Shown: piece by piece, positions 17,511 to 25,479 of the stretch
Position numbering within the stretch: the stretch's first letter is position 1
Layout of the letters: each line of letters opens with the position of its first letter
Assembly: GCF_039655875.1 (NCBI RefSeq)
Contig: NZ_JBBYXK010000005.1
Span: 217,703-281,702, forward strand
Direction of reading: 5' to 3'
Source: Emcibacter sp. SYSU 3D8
GTDB lineage: Bacteria > Pseudomonadota > Alphaproteobacteria > SMXS01
DNA length: 64,000 bases
Made by a program: the position numbers and the translations under genes
The notes under the pieces: model-generated
The model's database searches: none
The model's input: the letters and a program-made list of their open reading frames with translations, nothing else
What the model was told of the DNA's origin: nothing

Positions 17511-19085
17511 ATGTTCCATCCGCGCCATCACGCGGCGGCGCATCCGGACAAGCCCGCCATCGTCATGGCGTCAACCGGCGAGACGGTTTCCTATGCCGCG
17601 CTGGCAGACGGCGCGGCGCGGTGCGCACAGCTATTCCGGTGGCTGGGGCTGAAGCGCGGCGACGGCGTCGCCATGCTGATCGAGAACCATCCGCGCTTCT
17701 TCGAGGTGGCCTGGGGCGCGCAGAGCGCCGGCCTCTACTTCACGCCGATCAGCACGCTGCTGACCGCCGAGGAAGCCGCCTATGTGATCGGCGACAGCGG
17801 CGCGTCGGCACTGATGACGACGGCGCGGCAGGCGGAGAAGGCAGCCGCGCTGCTGGCGATGACACCCGGCATCCGTCACCGACTGATGCTGGACGGCACG
17901 GCGCCGGGATACGCATCCTACGAGACGGAGGTGGCGCAGTGCCCGGCCGATCCGGTCGAGACGACCCAGGGCGCGCCGATGCTCTATTCGTCGGGCACGA
18001 CCGGGCGGCCGAAGGGCGTGCGGCCCAGGCTGCCCGAAGGCCCGGTCGATTCCGAGACGCCGCTGGCGGCGGCGCTGACGCGGCTCTACGGATTCTCGTC
18101 GCAGACCGTGTACCTGTCGACCGCGCCGCTCTATCACGCCGCGCCGCTGAAGTTCAACATGGCGGTCCAGGCGCTGGGCGGCACCTCGGTGATCCTGGAA
18201 AAATTCGACGCCGAGGCGGCGCTGGCAGCGATCGAGCGCTACCGGGTCACCCATGCGCAATGGGTGCCGACCATGTTCATCCGGCTGCTAAAGCTGCCGG
18301 ACGAGACGCGGGCGAAATACGATGTGTCATCGATGCAGAAGGCGATCCATGCCGCCGCGCCCTGCCCGGTCGACATCAAGCGGCGGATGATCGACTGGTG
18401 GGGGCCGGTGATCCACGAATATTACAGCGGCACCGAAAGCAATGGCCTGTGCGCCATCGGGCCGGAGGAGTGGCTGGCCCATCCCGGCTCGGTCGGACGG
18501 CCGGCGCGCGGCGAGCTGCACATCATGGACGAGACCGGCGAGGTGGAGCTGCCGCCGGGCGAGGCCGGGCTGATCTTCTTCGGCGGCGGCAGCACGTTCG
18601 AATACCACAACGACCCGGACAAGACGGCGCGGTCGCGCAATTCCCGGGGCTGGACCACCATCGGCGACATCGGGTTCGTGGATGGGGACGGCTACCTGTA
18701 CCTGAGCGACCGGCGCGACAACGTCATCGTGTCGGGCGGCGTGAACATCTATCCGCAGGAGGCCGAGAACCTGCTGGTCACCCATCCGAAGGTGGCGGAC
18801 GCGGCGGTGTTCGGCGTGCCCAATGCCGAGTTCGGCGAGGAAGTGAAGGCTGTTGTGCAGCCATTGCCGGACGTGGCGCCGGACGCAGCGCTGGCGCAGG
18901 AGCTGCTGGCGTTCTGCCGGGTGAGCCTGGCGCACTACAAATGCCCGCGATCAATCGATTTCGATGCCGAGCTGCCGCGGCATCCGACGGGAAAGCTTTA
19001 CAAACGGCTGATCCGCGACCGGTACTGGCCAAAGACGGACGGGCCGGTGTCGCTGGCGGAGAGGTTGTCGGGCGTTAGTGGGTAA
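17511..19085 (+). CDS. AMP-dependent acyl-CoA ligase (FadD-like)
   Basis: 524-residue adenylate-forming ligase. Motifs: A3 'PMLYSSGTTGRPKGVRP', A5 'HEYYSGTESNGLCAI', A7 'GWTTIGDIGFVDGDGYLYLS', A8 'DNVIVSGGVNIYPQEAENLL' and a C-terminal 'LPRHPTGKLYKRLIRDRY' with the catalytic Lys. Cytoplasmic, making an acyl-CoA for the neighbouring SDR, CitE and MaoC proteins. The insertion 'LPEGPVDSETPLAAAL' after A3 is common in the FadD3/FadD17-like group. One base separates it from the SDR stop. Confidence 0.9.
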   Translation: MFHPRHHAAAHPDKPAIVMASTGETVSYAALADGAARCAQLFRWLGLKRGDGVAMLIENHPRFFEVAWGAQSAGLYFTPISTLLTAEEAAYVIGDSGASALMTTARQAEKAAALLAMTPGIRHRLMLDGTAPGYASYETEVAQCPADPVETTQGAPMLYSSGTTGRPKGVRPRLPEGPVDSETPLAAALTRLYGFSSQTVYLSTAPLYHAAPLKFNMAVQALGGTSVILEKFDAEAALAAIERYRVTHAQWVPTMFIRLLKLPDETRAKYDVSSMQKAIHAAAPCPVDIKRRMIDWWGPVIHEYYSGTESNGLCAIGPEEWLAHPGSVGRPARGELHIMDETGEVELPPGEAGLIFFGGGSTFEYHNDPDKTARSRNSRGWTTIGDIGFVDGDGYLYLSDRRDNVIVSGGVNIYPQEAENLLVTHPKVADAAVFGVPNAEFGEEVKAVVQPLPDVAPDAALAQELLAFCRVSLAHYKCPRSIDFDAELPRHPTGKLYKRLIRDRYWPKTDGPVSLAERLSGVSG

Positions 19086-19095
19086 GCATTCGATC

Positions 19096-19203
19096 CAGTC
19101 GTCATTCCGGCGAAGGCCGGAACCCAGACCTCCCTTACGAACAACGCGCGCAAAGCGCGCACTCGCCAAGCCTGGATACCGCCCTTCGGCGGTATGACGA
19201 CTG
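19096..19203. repeat. 108-bp palindromic intergenic repeat
   Basis: Outer ends CAGTCGTCAT and ATGACGACTG are a perfect 10-base inverted repeat. The left arm continues TCCGGCGAAGGCCGG, the right arm CCGCCCTTCGGCGG, and the middle holds a second hairpin CGCGC-aaa-GCGCG. Such CGTCATTCCGGCGAA... elements are a common mobile intergenic repeat class in alphaproteobacteria. It lies between converging genes and may also stop transcription. Confidence 0.8.
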
Positions 19204-19207
19204 AAGT

Positions 19208-19306
19208 TTAACCCGCCATGGTCAGGCCCCCGGAGACGCTGATCACCTGGCCGATGTCGCTGGCGCCGCCGGTGACGATGGCGCGCCTGCCGTCGAGGCC
19301 TCTCAT
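19208..19306 (-). pseudogene. SDR gene ghost: N- and C-terminal ends joined by internal deletion
   Basis: A 32-codon in-frame ORF beginning at an ATGA overlap with the citE-like stop. Its first 19 residues 'MRGLDGRRAIVTGGASDIG' are a short-chain dehydrogenase N-terminus with the cofactor motif. It runs directly into 'GQVISVSGGLTMAG', the standard C-terminus of the same family. About 210-230 residues are missing. The Gly-rich junction suggests deletion through short homology. No function can be retained. Confidence 0.82.
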
Positions 19307-20169
19307 CCGGCTCCCGCCATGTCAAGCACGCGGCGCGCCTGCTTCAGGTGCGGCATGTCGAGCATCTGGCCGTCGAGGCCGACGACACCCGAGCCGCCCA
19401 CGCTGTCGAAGGCGGCGACGACGCGTCGCGCATGGGCAATCTCGTCGGCCGTGGGCGTGAATGCCTCGTTGATGACGGCGACCTGGTCCGGATGGATGGC
19501 GATCATGCCGGTGAAGCCTTCCCGCCGTCCGGCGGCGCAGGCGGCGGCGAGGCCGTCCAGGTCGCGGAAATTGGTGTAGAGCCGCTCGATGGGCGCGATC
19601 CCGGCCGAGGCGGCGGTGGCGAGGCACAGGGCCCGGTTGATCTCGTGGATCGGCAGGTAGTTGCCGGCCGGATCGCGGTTGGTGCTGGCGCCGACGGCGG
19701 CGGCGAGGTCCTCGGGACCTGGTGTCATGCCGCACAGGCGCGGGCCGGTGTTCACGAAGCTCGCATAGTTGAGCAGAATCTCCGCGGTCTCGGCCACCAC
19801 CAGGATCTTCGTGTTGCCGCGCGCGATGCCCTCGCGGGCTTCCAGCGCGTCGAGATAGCTGCCGAGCAGCACCACATCCTGGCCGGTGCGCGCCTTGGGC
19901 AAGAAAATACCGTCCGGCGCGCCCTGCATGACCGCCGCGAGATCATCCAGCGCGAAGGGCGTGTCGAGCGGGTTGATGCGCACGAACAGCCCGGCCTTCG
20001 ACGGGCGGGCCTTCAGGAAGTCGCGGATCATGTCGCGCGCCAGCGGCAGCCGCTCCTGCGACACCGCGTCCTCCAGGTCCAGCAGCAGCACATCGGCGGC
20101 CACAGAAGACGCCTTCTCCATCTTGCGGTCGCTGTCGCCCGGGACGAACAGCAGGGAGCGCATGGCCAT
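19303..20169 (-). CDS. HpcH/HpaI aldolase/CitE-like lyase
   Basis: 288-residue TIM-barrel lyase acting on a malyl- or citramalyl-CoA-type substrate. Motifs: 'RSLLFVPGDSDRKMEKA', 'DVLLLDLEDAVSQERLPLAR' (metal-binding Glu/Asp), 'LFVRINPLDT' and 'GMIAIHPDQVAVINEAFTP'. The start at 20169 lies two bases after the MaoC stop; an ATG two codons later is possible. Operon with MaoC upstream and, formerly, an SDR gene downstream. CitE-MaoC pairs occur in C5-dicarboxylate and methyl-branched acid routes. Confidence 0.92.
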   Translation of the reverse strand: MAMRSLLFVPGDSDRKMEKASSVAADVLLLDLEDAVSQERLPLARDMIRDFLKARPSKAGLFVRINPLDTPFALDDLAAVMQGAPDGIFLPKARTGQDVVLLGSYLDALEAREGIARGNTKILVVAETAEILLNYASFVNTGPRLCGMTPGPEDLAAAVGASTNRDPAGNYLPIHEINRALCLATAASAGIAPIERLYTNFRDLDGLAAACAAGRREGFTGMIAIHPDQVAVINEAFTPTADEIAHARRVVAAFDSVGGSGVVGLDGQMLDMPHLKQARRVLDMAGAG

Positions 20170-20171
20170 GG

Positions 20172-20627
20172 TCAGCTCTTGTCCTTGCGAAACATCAGCG
20201 CCGAGCGTTCGCAACTACCGATCAGCTCGTCGCGCTGGTTGAATCCCCTGTGCTCGAAGATGACAATGCCGGCCTCGGGCCGCGACTTGCTGTCGCGCTT
20301 CTCCAGCACGGCGGTCTCGGCATGGAGCGTGTCGCCGACGAATACGGGATTGGGGAAGCGCACCTTGTCCCAGCCCAGATTGGCGATGGTGGTGCCAAGC
20401 GTTGTCTCTCCGACCGAGACGCCGACCATGAAGCCCAGGGTAAACACGCTGTTTACCAGCGGCTTTCCGTAGGGCGAATTCTTTGCATATTCGTGGTCGA
20501 GATGGATGGCGGCCGGGTTGTGGGTCAGCGCCGAGAACAGCAGATTGTCGGTCTCGGTGACGGTGCGCCTGATGTCGTGTTCGAAGCGCTGGCCGATCCG
20601 GAATTCCTCGAAATACAGTCCCGCCAA
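20172..20627 (-). CDS. MaoC-family (R)-specific enoyl-CoA hydratase
   Basis: 151-residue hot-dog-fold hydratase. The conserved catalytic pair is in 'TDNLLFSALTHNPAAIHLDH' (Asp/Asn-His), followed by 'VNSVFTLGFMVGVSVGETT' and 'VRFPNPVFVGDTLHAETAVL'. No ATG fits; a TTG start with GGAGG at five bases gives 'MAGLYFEEFRIGQRFEHDI', the expected N-terminus. Upstream of citE in the same operon and divergent from the MarR gene. Mesaconyl-CoA hydratase-like and generic enoyl-CoA hydratase roles are both possible. Confidence 0.88.
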   Translation of the reverse strand: MAGLYFEEFRIGQRFEHDIRRTVTETDNLLFSALTHNPAAIHLDHEYAKNSPYGKPLVNSVFTLGFMVGVSVGETTLGTTIANLGWDKVRFPNPVFVGDTLHAETAVLEKRDSKSRPEAGIVIFEHRGFNQRDELIGSCERSALMFRKDKS

Positions 20628-20665
20628 TCCCGCCTCCCGCGCTTCCAATGAGTATGTGGCCAACC

Positions 20666-20687
20666 GGTAAACATGTATACTAATACC
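20666..20687. promoter_or_regulatory. Palindromic operator candidate in the maoC-marR gap
   Basis: GGTA...TACC ends with a central GTATAC bracket an imperfect 22-base dyad in the 67-base divergent gap. MarR proteins usually bind dyads of about this size next to their own gene. It sits 8 bases before the MarR start, where binding would block transcription. Confidence 0.45.
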
Positions 20688-20694
20688 AGCCCAG

Positions 20695-21174
20695 ATGGGA
20701 GCACCCTTGCCCAAGACCGCCCAGAAATACGATGAGTTGCCCGAGGCGGAACTGGAGGATCTGCGGCTGAGCTTCCTGATCCACGACGTGTCGCGCATGC
20801 GCCGTACGGCGTTCGACCTGTACATGAAGCCGCACGGCGTCACCCGGTCGCAATGGTGGGTGCTGTCCAACCTGTCGCGCCACGATGGCATGATGCAGAC
20901 CGAGCTGGCCGCCATCCTCGACGTGGGCAAGGTGACCGTCGGTGGACTGGTCGAGCGGCTGGAGCAAGCGGGCTGGGTAGAGCGGCGGCCGGACACGGCG
21001 GACCGACGCGCCAAGCGCGTCCACCTGACGGCAAAGGCCCGCCAGTTGCTGGACGGTATCCGGCAGGCCGGCCACAAGATGAACGAGCTGGCGTTCGACG
21101 GCCTGTCGCGCCAGAACCGGCGCGATCTGTTCCAGTTGCTCAGCCGGATCAAGGATAACCTCAAGTCCCTTTAG
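20695..21174 (+). CDS. MarR-family regulator
   Basis: 159-residue winged-helix regulator. Core 'VTRSQWWVLSNLSRHDGMMQ', recognition helix 'LDVGKVTVGGLVERLEQAGW' and wing 'RRPDTADRRAKRVHLTAKAR' are typical. It is divergent from the MaoC-CitE operon, which it most likely controls in response to a CoA ester or free acid. No Cys-based sensing residue is visible. Starts at ATG 20695; another Met is not close. Confidence 0.9.
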   Translation: MGAPLPKTAQKYDELPEAELEDLRLSFLIHDVSRMRRTAFDLYMKPHGVTRSQWWVLSNLSRHDGMMQTELAAILDVGKVTVGGLVERLEQAGWVERRPDTADRRAKRVHLTAKARQLLDGIRQAGHKMNELAFDGLSRQNRRDLFQLLSRIKDNLKSL

Positions 21175-21323
21175 CGGCCCGGGACGCGGCTCGTGCGGCG
21201 CGGCGAACTTTCGACGCGGCGCCGCGTGCATTTGTTTGACCGGCGCGCGGGGATGAATAATGTATTCAGCACGGATGACGTTTTTGAAATGCCCTGTGGG
21301 CGATGAACCGGAGAGAACCCAAT

Positions 21324-21914
21324 ATGTCGAAGGCTGAAGACCACGAAGTGGTGTCGATCTATCCGCACAGCGAGGAGCAGATCGACAAGATGATGACCCT
21401 GGCGCCGGAATGCGTGCTGAACTGGGCCACCAAGGACGGCTGGCCGGTGGGCGTGATGCATGCCTTCGTCTGGGACAAGGGCCATGTCTGGCTGACCTTC
21501 TCGTCGCACCGCCACCGGGCCGCAGCGATCCGGCGCGACCCGCGCGTCTCCATCGTGGTGAGCGGCACGTCGAGCCGCGATCCCGAGTGCCCGCGCGGCG
21601 CCATCACCATCAAGGGACGCGCCGTATTCCACGACGACGAAGCGACCAAGAAGGCATTCTACCGCAAGCTGGCGCACAAGGTGAGCCCGACCAACAAGGC
21701 CGGCGAAGATGACTTCTACGATCTGCTGGATTCGCCGCTGCGTACGGTGATCGAGGTCACGCCGGAGAAGTGGATCACCTTCGACGCGGAAAAGTCGCAC
21801 AAGCACCGCCAGGGCACGCTGGACGAATCCGAACTGGGCAAGCCGCTGAGCGGCGACACCGAGCGGATGAACGCCGAACGCGCCAAGCGCGGTCTGCCGC
21901 CGCGGGAACTCTGA
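21324..21914 (+). CDS. Pyridoxamine 5'-phosphate oxidase-fold protein
   Basis: 196-residue split-barrel flavin/F420-type protein. 'CVLNWATKDGWPVGVMHAFV' and 'VWLTFSSHRHRAAAIRRDPR' followed by 'VSIVVSG' are the PPOX-fold strands that bind the cofactor. The C-terminal half has 'DDFYDLLDSPLRTVIEVTPE' then a charged tail. The start was set at 21324 because GGAG lies 10 bases upstream; an ATG at 21303 has no such site. Its role is unknown. Related proteins are general stress or xenobiotic flavoenzymes. Confidence 0.82.
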   Translation: MSKAEDHEVVSIYPHSEEQIDKMMTLAPECVLNWATKDGWPVGVMHAFVWDKGHVWLTFSSHRHRAAAIRRDPRVSIVVSGTSSRDPECPRGAITIKGRAVFHDDEATKKAFYRKLAHKVSPTNKAGEDDFYDLLDSPLRTVIEVTPEKWITFDAEKSHKHRQGTLDESELGKPLSGDTERMNAERAKRGLPPREL

Positions 21915-21925
21915 CTGTCGCAACA

Positions 21926-21949
21926 GGCGGCTGGGCGATCCCAGCCGCC
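21926..21949. terminator. Perfect hairpin between convergent genes
   Basis: GGCGGCTGGG-CGAT-CCCAGCCGCC: 10 perfect base pairs and a 4-base loop, 12 bases after the PPOX-fold stop and 30 before the end of the opposing gene. No T-run on either side, so it may need Rho or act as a 3'-end stabiliser. Confidence 0.6.
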
Positions 21950-21978
21950 GCCCGCGTCCCCGGCGCCCCGCTATCGGC

Positions 21979-22644
21979 CTAGGACTGCTGCGCCGGAGGG
22001 GGTCTCTTGCGGCTGACGCCGACCGGCAGATCGACGAGCCGTTTCATTTCAGCGCTCTCGAACAGGCCCGGACGCTCCAGATATTCCCGCGCCATCGGCA
22101 GCGAATCGAAGCCCCAGAACAATTCATTGTCCACCACCAGGGTCGGGACCCCGAAGACGCCCCGCGCGATGGCTGCGCCGGTATTTTCGCGCAAGGTTGC
22201 ACCGGCATCAGACGCAGCGATGAGCGCCGGTACGTCCGGGACTCCCAGTTTCCGGCCAATGTCCGCGAGCACACCGGGTGACGCCACGTCCAGCCCTACC
22301 GCGAAAATCGCGTCGAAGACCGTGGTGATGGCGGCTTCCGCGTTATCCAGGGCTGCGATCAGGCGCAGGCTTTCCAGCGACCGGAACGGGTGGGCGGGTG
22401 GAAAGCGAAAGGGAATGTTCTCGCGCGCCGCAAGCCACTGGCACTGCCGATAGGTGTGCAGCCGCTTGGCGCCGACCTCCGCCGGCCCCAACTGGCCCCA
22501 ATGGGCAAGGATCGCACCAAAAACCACGGGAACCGGCCGTATCTGACGGCCGAAGGGCAACCGCTGAAGCGCCGCCCACATCAGATACGCGTAAGGCGAC
22601 ACCGTATCGAAGTAGAAGGTCGCGCTAGTCTCATCCTGGGGCAT
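21979..22644 (-). CDS. DsbA-fold 2-hydroxychromene-2-carboxylate isomerase-like protein
   Basis: 221-residue thioredoxin-like protein of the HCCA isomerase/kappa GST group. 'FYFDTVSPYAYLMWAALQR' carries the Ser-Pro that replaces the CXXC of DsbA. 'ARGVFGVPTLVVDNELFWGF' has the cis-Pro and C-terminal signature. In known members it isomerises a glutathione-bound ring product; here the neighbours are an ACP, a ligase and a hydrolase, so the substrate may differ. The start at 22644 was chosen because upstream in-frame sequence has no family features. Last gene of the four-gene operon. Confidence 0.85.
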   Translation of the reverse strand: MPQDETSATFYFDTVSPYAYLMWAALQRLPFGRQIRPVPVVFGAILAHWGQLGPAEVGAKRLHTYRQCQWLAARENIPFRFPPAHPFRSLESLRLIAALDNAEAAITTVFDAIFAVGLDVASPGVLADIGRKLGVPDVPALIAASDAGATLRENTGAAIARGVFGVPTLVVDNELFWGFDSLPMAREYLERPGLFESAEMKRLVDLPVGVSRKRPPPAQQS

Positions 22645-22693
22645 GGAGGCCGTTTCTCCGGTCAAGAGAGTCCGTGTCAGTCGGTTGGAATCC

Positions 22694-23692
22694 TCAGGCA
22701 CCGCCCGGGGCATGCTGTTCGCCCACGGCGGCCGTGCCGGGACGCCCGCCCGGCTGGTCGAAGCTGTCGAGTTCCACTGTCCGCTGTCCAGCCGGAGGAA
22801 CGATCTTACCCAGGTCACCTGTCAGGTAATAGTCCAGGAACGTCGCCAGCCGGCGGCGCTCCACGATGGTGCCCATGAGATTGTGCGTGTCGATTCCCCG
22901 GAACCCGATTCCAACGGCGCCAACCATCTGCTCGAACGCTTCGGCACCTTCCCGGTCATCCCTATAGTCAGCGCCAAAAAACGCGAGCAACCGGGTAGAA
23001 GGGTCGGGAATACTGTCGAACAGCTGTTGAAAGACCCCGAACCCGGCGTTGTCCTTGTCGAGTGAGTAGCCCTGCTTCTCCCACATTCGCGCGAGCCGGA
23101 ACGTAAGCCCTGGCGGCTTTCCGGACATGGAAATGGCGCGGTCCGCGCCAAGCAGGCTTCCCAGGATGAACGACGCCCAGCCGCCGCCGCTCGTTCCCAG
23201 GCTGCAGACCGACCGGTATGCGTCCAGATTGACGTCCCGGCGGATACGCTCGGCGACGAGGCGCAAGTCGGACCCGTAGTCCGGCACGCCTTGCAGGTAG
23301 ATACGCCTGGTGGGATCCCTCACCAGAAGCACGTCGAAACGCCGGCCATCCAGATGCTGCAGGACGACGGAGATCGGAACCTGCAATCGATCCACGAGGC
23401 CGCAGCAGGCCAGGATCAGGTCCCGCGGTTCATCCGGTGCCTGCCGGGTGGTGAAGAATGCGACGTGGCTCGACACCAGCGTCCTTCGGAACGGCTGCAC
23501 AATATCGGCCTGCGCGAACATGAGTGCCCGGGTTCTTTCAGCCCATTCGAGCGATTCCTTCGGGAGCCTGTCCATGTGACGGAACAGCACGGCCATGTCC
23601 GACGGCACGGCATTGCATTCGGCCATGATCGCAAGACGGTAATAGTCGGCCTGCGTGCGGCAGGCCAGGATGTGGTCAAGCAACTGGTTCAT
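22694..23692 (-). CDS. Alpha/beta-hydrolase-like protein in ACP operon
   Basis: 332 residues, not assigned to a named family by me. A nucleophile elbow 'VCSLGTSGGGWASFILGSLL' (Ser168) follows a beta-strand. A plausible Asp lies in 'FFGADYRDDREGAEAFEQM' and a His in 'GIDTHNLMGTIV', giving the order of a Ser-Asp-His triad. No signal peptide, so cytoplasmic. It overlaps the ACP gene by four bases, which suggests it acts on the ACP-bound acyl group (thioesterase or acyltransferase). That role is inference. Confidence 0.7.
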   Translation of the reverse strand: MNQLLDHILACRTQADYYRLAIMAECNAVPSDMAVLFRHMDRLPKESLEWAERTRALMFAQADIVQPFRRTLVSSHVAFFTTRQAPDEPRDLILACCGLVDRLQVPISVVLQHLDGRRFDVLLVRDPTRRIYLQGVPDYGSDLRLVAERIRRDVNLDAYRSVCSLGTSGGGWASFILGSLLGADRAISMSGKPPGLTFRLARMWEKQGYSLDKDNAGFGVFQQLFDSIPDPSTRLLAFFGADYRDDREGAEAFEQMVGAVGIGFRGIDTHNLMGTIVERRRLATFLDYYLTGDLGKIVPPAGQRTVELDSFDQPGGRPGTAAVGEQHAPGGA

Positions 23693-23970
23693 CGGCCCCG
23701 GCCCGTCTCGACGAGACGGACGGCCATGGCGTTGATGGCTGCAGCCGCCTCCACATCGCCGCTGGTCACGGCGATGCCGAATTCCGTCTCGAGGAAGATG
23801 CAGAACTCCATTCGCGCGAGTGAATCGAACCCCAGTTCCTCGAACGTGCAGTCCTGACCGGGATCATTGATTCGATCGAGCATCGCTTGGGATTCCGGAC
23901 CGGCGACCGGATTGGACATGATTGCAGCCACGACCCGCTCACGCATGGCAAGGAACTCAGACGAGGTCAC
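23689..23970 (-). CDS. Stand-alone acyl carrier protein
   Basis: 93-residue carrier protein. The phosphopantetheine site is Ser50 in 'FEELGFDSLARMEFCIFLET', with the acidic helix and 'FGIAVTSGDVEAA' that follow in all ACPs. It overlaps the ligase stop and the hydrolase start by four bases each, so the three proteins are made together. It is distinct from housekeeping AcpP, which has 'GADSLDTVE' and sits with fab genes. It is most likely loaded by the adjacent AMP-ligase. A 4'-phosphopantetheinyl transferase is not in the window. Confidence 0.92.
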   Translation of the reverse strand: MTSSEFLAMRERVVAAIMSNPVAGPESQAMLDRINDPGQDCTFEELGFDSLARMEFCIFLETEFGIAVTSGDVEAAAAINAMAVRLVETGRGR

Positions 23971-25418
23971 CGGAACTCTCCTTTGGCGGCGCGCGCCGAT
24001 AGTTCGCGCCGCACGACCTTACCCTGCGGATTGCGGGGTATCTCGTTTAGTCTGACCAGCTTCCTGGGCGCCCTGATACCCAATCGCTCCCGGCAATACG
24101 ACAACAGCGCACGCAGGTCGCAGCCTTCGGCACTCACCACGGCCAGGATGGGTATTTCGCCATGCATGGACGAGTGCAGGGGAAACGCGGCGCAATCGAT
24201 CACGCCGGGAAACCCTTCAGCCACCTTCTCGATCTCGGTCGGAAAGATATTGATCGAATTCAAGATCATCATGTCGTCGGCACGGCCACCGAAAACCAGG
24301 ATTCCATCCCGGGTCAACGCGCCCCGGTCGCCGCCCTGGTACCACCCGTCGGGGAACATCTTCGCCGTCAGTTCCGCGTCATCCAGATAACCGCTGACCA
24401 TACCGGGCGTGCGGATGCGGATCAGCCCCTCCACATCCGGCGGCAGCACACGGCCGCCGTCGTCGACGATTTCCAGCCGCACCCCCGGAAGCGGCCGGCC
24501 TACGCCGTCAGGATAACGTTCGTGCATCTCGGGACCCGCAACCGAGATATTGCCGCATTCGGTGGCGCCATACTCGACGTAGAGGGAGGGCACCTGCCGG
24601 TCGCGAAAGGCGGCGCGCGTGGGTCCGGGTATTCGCGACCCGCCCACATAGACCGCGATATCGTCAGGAAGACGCTTGTCGGCCGCATCGAGGTCGATCA
24701 GCGACTGCGCCTGACCGAGCGAGAGCCGCAGAAAATCCACTCCGAAGCGGCGACAGAGCTGCGGCACCTCTGAGTGCTCGGCCCGCTGAAGCAGGCTGGT
24801 GTACCCCGTGACGGCACTGCGGATTCGGTGTTTCTTGGGGTAAAGGAACTCCACCGGCGATGGAATATACTCAACGCCGGACGAAGCCGTCACGGCGCGA
24901 TTGATGGCCTGCAAGGTCATTGCCCGGTGGGACACGGGAATGACCTTGAACCTGCCGGTCGTGCCCGACCCGGTCAGCATCATGGCGATATTCTCATCGC
25001 CCGGCATCGGCACCGGTTCATGTGCCGGAAAGCGCGGCGAAAACGCAGCGTCCAGATCGGGCACGATGACCGGCACGCCGTCGTCCGCCGCATCGCCGTC
25101 GCCCACAACAGTCACCACCCGGCATTTTGCGATCAACTCGCTCCGCTGGGAAGGCGCATCGTGGCTCGCCAGCGTAACCTGGGGACAACCCAGTCGCAGC
25201 AGCGCCAGGCTGGCCAGCAGGTGACTGCGCTCCTCGCGGATCGATATCCCGACGACGTCACCCTGGCGCAATCCCTGCAGGCCCAGCCATGAGGCCAGGC
25301 GCTCAACCTGTTCGCCCAGCTCTGCGAATGTAATGGCGCCTTGCGCATCCATGATCGCCGGTCTCGCCGCGCTGGTGGCACAAGTTGACCGGAAGGTGGC
25401 GATGAGGCTGCTGTCCAT
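23967..25418 (-). CDS. AMP-dependent ligase, probable ACP-loading enzyme
   Basis: 483-residue ANL enzyme. A3 'IAMMLTGSGTTGRFKVIPVS', A5 'YVEYGATECGNISV', A7/A8 'YQGGDRGALTRDGILVFGG' then 'NSINIFPTEIEKVAEGF', and A10 'RNPQGKVVRREL' (catalytic Lys) are intact. Motif A3 is unusual: 'RFK' where 'xPK' is normal. First gene of a tightly coupled operon with a carrier protein, so transfer to the ACP thiol rather than to CoA is likely. The acid activated is unknown. Residues before 25418 show no better start. Confidence 0.88.
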   Translation of the reverse strand: MDSSLIATFRSTCATSAARPAIMDAQGAITFAELGEQVERLASWLGLQGLRQGDVVGISIREERSHLLASLALLRLGCPQVTLASHDAPSQRSELIAKCRVVTVVGDGDAADDGVPVIVPDLDAAFSPRFPAHEPVPMPGDENIAMMLTGSGTTGRFKVIPVSHRAMTLQAINRAVTASSGVEYIPSPVEFLYPKKHRIRSAVTGYTSLLQRAEHSEVPQLCRRFGVDFLRLSLGQAQSLIDLDAADKRLPDDIAVYVGGSRIPGPTRAAFRDRQVPSLYVEYGATECGNISVAGPEMHERYPDGVGRPLPGVRLEIVDDGGRVLPPDVEGLIRIRTPGMVSGYLDDAELTAKMFPDGWYQGGDRGALTRDGILVFGGRADDMMILNSINIFPTEIEKVAEGFPGVIDCAAFPLHSSMHGEIPILAVVSAEGCDLRALLSYCRERLGIRAPRKLVRLNEIPRNPQGKVVRRELSARAAKGEFR

Positions 25419-25479
25419 GACTGGAAACTATCATCGCGCTCAAGATGTTACACCTTCGAAACAGAGGTGACCTTTGTGT

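Noticed and set aside
17621..19078. 485-residue second-frame ORF inside the acyl-CoA ligase
   Set aside because: Frame-shifted shadow, Arg/Gly-rich, overlapping a gene with all ANL motifs.
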